From the NCBI GenBank assembly GCA_946482345.1, contig CAMLRJ010000068.1, positions 1 to 10,863 of the forward strand: a stretch of 10,863 nt of DNA, in the 5' to 3' direction. The translations under genes and the position numbers were made by a program. Positions 7,553 through 10,863 of the stretch are shown piece by piece (the first letter of the stretch is position 1; each line of letters opens with the position of its first letter). The DNA comes from an uncultured Cellvibrio sp. (GTDB lineage Bacteria > Pseudomonadota > Gammaproteobacteria > Pseudomonadales > Cellvibrionaceae). The notes beneath the pieces are model-generated. The model saw only the letters and a list, made by a program, of their open reading frames with translations, did not search any database and was not told the DNA's origin.

Positions 7553-7573
7553 ATCTGTATTGGATCAATCATT

Positions 7574-8740
7574 ATGTCGAAAATATTATTTTTAACTCAC
7601 GTAGGTGATCCAGGCGGTGCAGAATTTAAAATGATGGATCTGTGCGCTGATTTGGGGGATAAAGCAGAAGTGCTGCACTTTCAGGACGGTAGTTTGCCAG
7701 CACATTTAGCGCAAAAAAATATTGCGCACAAATTATTGCCCTTGCCTGCTGCTTTGGCAGGTTTCAAACGTGAACAGGCGCTTGCCAAGGCATTTCCGCT
7801 TCTGTTTGCATCATTTGGATTTTTACGAAAACTCTATTCTGCAACTCGCGGTTACACCGCTTATGTGTGTATGTCGCAAAAGGCGTTTGTACTTTTGTCC
7901 TTATTAAAACCTTTGCATCGCAAACCGATTATCTGGTTTATGAATGATTTGCTTTCTCCAGATCATTTCAGCCCTTCATTAATTTCTATTTTAACCAGGC
8001 TTGCCAAATTTTCTGCCAGTCATCTGGTGCTTAACAGTCAAGCATCTTATGACGCCTGGCTTAAAGCCGGTGGCTTTAATCGCAATCTTGAAATTATTTA
8101 TCCCGGAACTGATTTTGGCTTTATCGAAAAGCGTATTCGCAATCAGGAAAAAATTGCGGCATTAAAAGAAAAACTGCAAGCACAAAAAAAGATTGTTGTT
8201 GGGCTTTTTGGTCGTATTACGCCATGGAAAGGTCAGGAAATATTTCTGGAAGCCATCAGTAAAATTCACAATGTGCACGGTTTGATTGTAGGCGAAGCAT
8301 TTTTTGGCGAAGAAAATTATCAACACTATTTGCAGGAATTAACGCGACGATTACAAATCGAATCGAATGTCACCTTCACCGGCCATTCTGATCAAGTACC
8401 TGAATGGATGGCGGTTTGCGATATAGTGGTTCATTGCTCCACTGCCCCTGAGCCTTTTGGTTTGGTGATTGTTGAAGGTATGGCGGCGCATAAGCCGGTG
8501 ATTGCCAGTGATGGCGGCGGTGCACAGGAAATTGTGATGGATAAAGTAACGGGCCAATTAACGCCAATGAAAGATGCAGATGCATTGGCCATTGCGATTA
8601 ATCGGTATATCGAAAATCCGGTTTGGGCCAAAGAATTGGCGACCAACGGTTATCTTCGCAGCAAAGAACTTTTTTCAACTCAGGCAATGCTTGATAAATT
8701 TCGCAGCATATTGGCTCTGCATAGCATTCCGAGTTCTTGA
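7574..8740 (+). CDS. GT4-family (GT-B fold) glycosyltransferase
   Basis: A 388-residue cytoplasmic glycosyltransferase. The N-terminal Rossmann domain opens with ILFLTHVGDPGGAEFKMMDL, the glycine-rich acceptor-side loop typical of GT4 enzymes. The C-terminal donor-binding domain has the FGRITPWKGQE segment with R214 and K219 (phosphate-contacting residues in the family) and the retaining E-x7-E motif, E293 and E301, in APEPFGLVIVEGMAAHKPVI, followed by SDGGGAQEIV. Length and motifs are complete. It would transfer a hexose from a nucleotide sugar to the growing lipid-linked repeat unit; the sugar cannot be told. It starts 39 nt after the ligase with only a weak GGAT ribosome site, and its stop shares a base with the next start (TGATG). 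A terminator-like hairpin just upstream could lower its expression relative to the acylation genes. Confidence 0.92.
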   Translation: MSKILFLTHVGDPGGAEFKMMDLCADLGDKAEVLHFQDGSLPAHLAQKNIAHKLLPLPAALAGFKREQALAKAFPLLFASFGFLRKLYSATRGYTAYVCMSQKAFVLLSLLKPLHRKPIIWFMNDLLSPDHFSPSLISILTRLAKFSASHLVLNSQASYDAWLKAGGFNRNLEIIYPGTDFGFIEKRIRNQEKIAALKEKLQAQKKIVVGLFGRITPWKGQEIFLEAISKIHNVHGLIVGEAFFGEENYQHYLQELTRRLQIESNVTFTGHSDQVPEWMAVCDIVVHCSTAPEPFGLVIVEGMAAHKPVIASDGGGAQEIVMDKVTGQLTPMKDADALAIAINRYIENPVWAKELATNGYLRSKELFSTQAMLDKFRSILALHSIPSS

Positions 8741-10035
8741 TGATAGGCTTTTTCACCAATCATCTGGATAATCTGTTTCGTCGCTCTTTCTTCGAGCGAA
8801 TCATCATTTATTGTTTTTTGTCTGAATTAATTGTCAAAATTATTTTTGAACTCATACTGGGGCAATGGTGGTTTTCCCTGACGCCATTAAAACAAATATT
8901 TTTATATGCATTGTTGTTAATGGATTATGCCGTCAATTTTAGAAGAGTGATGGCTATACGCTTTTGGGGAAACCCGGTTTTTTATTTTATGCTGGTTGTT
9001 TTTGTCATGGTTATACAGGGAACCTTTGTAGGGCTATACAATCGCAATGCACCGTTTGAAATTTTTAATGATTCAGTGCCACTGTTATTGATGGCGATGA
9101 ATAGCCTGCGCATGCAATCACCTGCCGAATTAAAATCTCCCATTGATTTTGGATTTTTAATTCGTTTTTGTTCCTGGATGTCGTTGCTGATTTGCTGTTT
9201 CGGCTATATTGCAAAATCATCCGGCTTACCTTCAACATCCGCTATCTCGGGTGTTATTTCCGGTATTTACTATGCGTTATTTATTGCAGCCTTACTCACA
9301 GGTTACCGATTAAATCTATTTCATGTCATCAGCTTTTTTATTGTCGCCGGTTTTTCTGCTGATGATTTTAATCGAACAACACTGGCATTTTTCATATTCT
9401 CCGGTTTGATTCTGTTTTTAAAATACAGTGTATTCAACCCTGCCCGCGCCATATTATTTTTTATGGCGATGACAATGCTCGGGTTTGCTCTGTGGAATTT
9501 TCTTCCAGACGATTCCAAAACCAAACAACGGTTCACCGATCTGGCTCAAATGTCATCCGAAAGTAGAACGGGCTCAGTAGGCGAACGCATGAGTGAATGG
9601 GTCAGCATTCAGGAAAAAGTAGCGCAAAGCGGAACCACTGCACGCTGGATAGGTTTGGGGCACGGTGCATTGTATGACGTGCGTTATACCTTTCGCGTCA
9701 TCAAAGATTACGGCTTCGCACATTTCGCCTGGGCACTGTTTTATTTTCGTTACGGCCTGTCAGGATACGTTTACCTCAGCATTCTAACCCTCATGCTCAT
9801 CTGGCAAACCTACCGTTGCTGGAGTTTTAAATCACCGCTACAAATGACAGTTTCACTTTTGGGTTTAATGTCCATTCTCTATCTAGCCACTTACGTTAAT
9901 TTTGTTATTCTTTGCATGGGTTTGCAGTTTTTGGTGTTTGGGAAAATGAATGCTGTTGATAAAAAAACAGATAACATTGAAAGCAATTCAACTCATATTA
10001 ATTGTCATCCCGGCGTAGGGGATCAAGGTTCATGA
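8740..10035 (+). CDS. Wzy/O-antigen-ligase-like polysaccharide polymerase
   Basis: A 431-residue membrane protein with about ten spans and one larger polar loop (about 258-328), the layout of Wzy polymerases and WaaL-type ligases. The loop contains SRTGSVGERMSEW (275-287, R283), a known feature of the Wzy_C family, then GLGHGALYD (305-313) and GFAHFAWALFYFRYGLSG with H328, corresponding to the family's 'GxG...HN...yG..G' pattern, though the usual HN is HF here. Polymerase (joining repeat units in the periplasm) fits the Wzx/Wzz context better than ligase. ATG 8740 is preferred over TTG 8737; both overlap the GT4 stop. The C-terminal tail after about residue 402 is polar, and its last codons lie in a dispersed-repeat-like stem-loop, so the natural C-terminus may have been altered. 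The stop is 24 nt from the convergent gene. Confidence 0.82.
   Translation: MIGFFTNHLDNLFRRSFFERIIIYCFLSELIVKIIFELILGQWWFSLTPLKQIFLYALLLMDYAVNFRRVMAIRFWGNPVFYFMLVVFVMVIQGTFVGLYNRNAPFEIFNDSVPLLLMAMNSLRMQSPAELKSPIDFGFLIRFCSWMSLLICCFGYIAKSSGLPSTSAISGVISGIYYALFIAALLTGYRLNLFHVISFFIVAGFSADDFNRTTLAFFIFSGLILFLKYSVFNPARAILFFMAMTMLGFALWNFLPDDSKTKQRFTDLAQMSSESRTGSVGERMSEWVSIQEKVAQSGTTARWIGLGHGALYDVRYTFRVIKDYGFAHFAWALFYFRYGLSGYVYLSILTLMLIWQTYRCWSFKSPLQMTVSLLGLMSILYLATYVNFVILCMGLQFLVFGKMNAVDKKTDNIESNSTHINCHPGVGDQGS
10003..10024. repeat. Short stem-loop resembling a dispersed intergenic repeat
   Basis: The sequence beginning TGTCATCCCGGCG and ending GGGGATC resembles, from memory, the imperfectly palindromic 'GTCATCCC(C)GCG...GCGGGGATCC' repeats scattered between genes of many proteobacteria. 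ATCCC (10007-10011) pairs with GGGAT (10019-10023) around a 7-nt loop. It lies within the last codons of the polymerase gene and encodes its tail residues CHPGVGDQ. It coincides with the change from the polysaccharide run to the AT-rich reverse-strand segment. With one copy in the window its repeat status is an inference. It might also act as a weak two-way transcription stop between the convergent genes. Confidence 0.4.
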
Positions 10036-10059
10036 GGCAGCATCCGCAAGATTGCATCG

Positions 10060-10758
10060 TTATGAGTCTTTGAAAGGATTGTTTGGAAAATATATTCTAT
10101 CTGTCGATGATAGTGAAATCCCGCCCGCTTTTATGACGCCAAAATATAGTGAAAACAACAAAAGAGCCCAAAATGTCAATGAAACAGTGCCGCTAGAAAA
10201 CGACATATTATTATCTGAAAAAAATGGAATGAACCATGAAAATATAGCTTTTTCATTTTGAAAGTATGCATAACAATTTAGACAAATAGAAATTGTCAGC
10301 GATAAGCAAAAATAGTTAAGCTGATTTTCTTTCTCTTTTTCAGATGTCAAGGATTTATAGTACTCGTAAGCTATAGCATTGTTATTTTTTATTGCGTAAC
10401 GCTCAAGTTGAGATAAATAAAAATAGTCGTTCGGATCTATTCTTTCCCGAGACTCATTGCTGAAAAATGAAATTACTGTGTAAGGCAATAGTGCACTAGA
10501 AAATATTAACAAATATTTTACCAATGGAACAACGAATGACATGAAGAATGTAAATAACGCAAAAAACAATATGATTTGACCAATATTGTAATCATTCGCC
10601 ATGCTCGCGTAAGACAATATGGATATATGGCTTTTGTGAAAAACCACTAAACAAAAATCAAGAAAAAATATAAATGTAGACAACAAAGCAAAATAACGAA
10701 ATTCTTTTGCTTTCTCTAGTTGTGAGTTAACCTTCCCCATTGCTTCATTCCAAGACAT
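10060..10758 (-). CDS. Unrecognised multi-span membrane protein
   Basis: A 232-residue protein that I do not recognise. After an amphipathic, charged N-terminus (about 1-20), hydrophobic stretches lie at about 21-41, 57-78, 79-97, 147-166 and 192-212, giving four or five membrane spans. A polar middle part (about 100-146) is rich in K, E, N and Y (for example SRERIDPNDYFYLSQLERYA). The C-terminus is polar and no catalytic motif is apparent. Its base composition, roughly one third GC by eye, is lower than that of the polysaccharide genes, and it faces the opposite direction, so it probably belongs to another unit, perhaps acquired DNA. The ATG at 10758 has only a weak ribosome site (GAG about 8-11 nt upstream, within the small gene before it), 5 nt after that gene's stop, suggesting coupled translation. 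Family and function are unknown. Confidence 0.7.
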   Translation of the reverse strand: MSWNEAMGKVNSQLEKAKEFRYFALLSTFIFFLDFCLVVFHKSHISILSYASMANDYNIGQIILFFALFTFFMSFVVPLVKYLLIFSSALLPYTVISFFSNESRERIDPNDYFYLSQLERYAIKNNNAIAYEYYKSLTSEKEKENQLNYFCLSLTISICLNCYAYFQNEKAIFSWFIPFFSDNNMSFSSGTVSLTFWALLLFSLYFGVIKAGGISLSSTDRIYFPNNPFKDS

Positions 10759-10763
10759 GCTTT

Positions 10764-10856
10764 TTACTCATAAAGAATGATATGAACTCTAACTACTGCC
10801 ACTGCAAGATCGGCATAAAGTAAAGTGACTGCAAGCCATAGAAGAGAAGGTTTCAT
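10764..10856 (-). CDS. Small single-span membrane peptide, or C-terminus of a longer gene
   Basis: Reading the reverse strand from ATG at 10856-10854 gives 30 residues, starting MKPSLLWLAVTLLYADLAVA and ending HIILYE before TAA (10766-10764). One hydrophobic stretch covers almost the whole peptide, with a lysine near the start and R/H/E near the end. The stop is 5 nt before the start of the 232-residue membrane protein gene, so the two look like consecutive genes of one operon. The frame stays open upstream of the ATG to the window edge, so this could be the last 30-odd residues of a larger protein. The ribosome site, if any, is outside the window. No known family is recognised. Confidence 0.42.
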   Translation of the reverse strand: MKPSLLWLAVTLLYADLAVAVVRVHIILYE

Positions 10857-10863
10857 GAATATT

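Noticed and set aside
7542..7573. Internal promoter before the glycosyltransferase gene
   Set aside because: The stretch is AT-rich but shows no paired -35/-10 elements at normal spacing; the T-rich part is better explained as a terminator tail.
8737..8739. TTG as the polymerase start codon
   Set aside because: ATG immediately follows at 8740 and the upstream ribosome site is weak for both, so ATG is preferred; the difference is one residue.
10052..10261. 69-residue plus-strand frame opposite the orphan membrane protein
   Set aside because: It lies antisense within the longer reverse-strand gene, has no ribosome site and no recognisable feature; considered a shadow.

Overview
The window looks like a piece of a Gram-negative, probably gammaproteobacterial, chromosome. 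The proteins are typical of Wzx/Wzy-type polysaccharide assembly at an inner membrane, base composition is moderately AT-rich, and genes are packed with overlaps or gaps of a few bases. A Cellvibrio-like marine or soil polysaccharide degrader is one possibility, but that is only an impression. No rRNA, tRNA, CRISPR array or insertion sequence is visible.

Positions 1-10035 carry one co-directional (+) run of nine genes that forms part of an exopolysaccharide (or O-antigen/capsule) cluster. In order they are: the tail of an unidentified gene (1-114); a two-membrane-span chain-length regulator fused to a BY-kinase-like domain whose nucleotide-binding motifs have decayed (130-1902); a Wzx-type flippase (1906-3204); a left-handed beta-helix acyltransferase (3197-3871); two consecutive integral-membrane acyltransferase-3 proteins (3868-4857 and 4860-5879); an AMP-forming acyl ligase with a C-terminal acyl-carrier-protein domain (5882-7534); a GT4 glycosyltransferase (7574-8740); and a Wzy/O-antigen-ligase-like membrane protein (8740-10035). 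From 130 to 7534 neighbours overlap or are separated by at most 3 nt, which points to translational coupling. The only appreciable gap, 39 nt after the ligase, holds a terminator-like hairpin.

The likely joint job is to add a sugar (GT4), decorate the lipid-linked repeat unit (LbH and AT3 enzymes), flip it (Wzx-like), polymerise it (Wzy-like) and set chain length (Wzz/BY-kinase-like). The most unusual part is the block 3197-7534. Three acyltransferases sit directly before a self-contained acyl-activating/acyl-carrying protein, suggesting that the polymer receives a substituent other than, or in addition to, acetate. This logic resembles the DltA/DltC/DltB route for D-alanylation, but with ligase and carrier fused and AT3 or LbH enzymes as the candidate transferases. 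The substrate cannot be read from the sequence.

At the end of the polymerase gene the sequence runs into a short stem-loop resembling common dispersed intergenic repeats. It then changes to a visibly more AT-rich, oppositely oriented segment (10060-10863). This encodes an unrecognised four-to-five-span membrane protein and, 5 nt upstream of it, a 30-residue single-span peptide (or the C-terminus of a longer protein). The composition change and strand switch suggest a cluster boundary.
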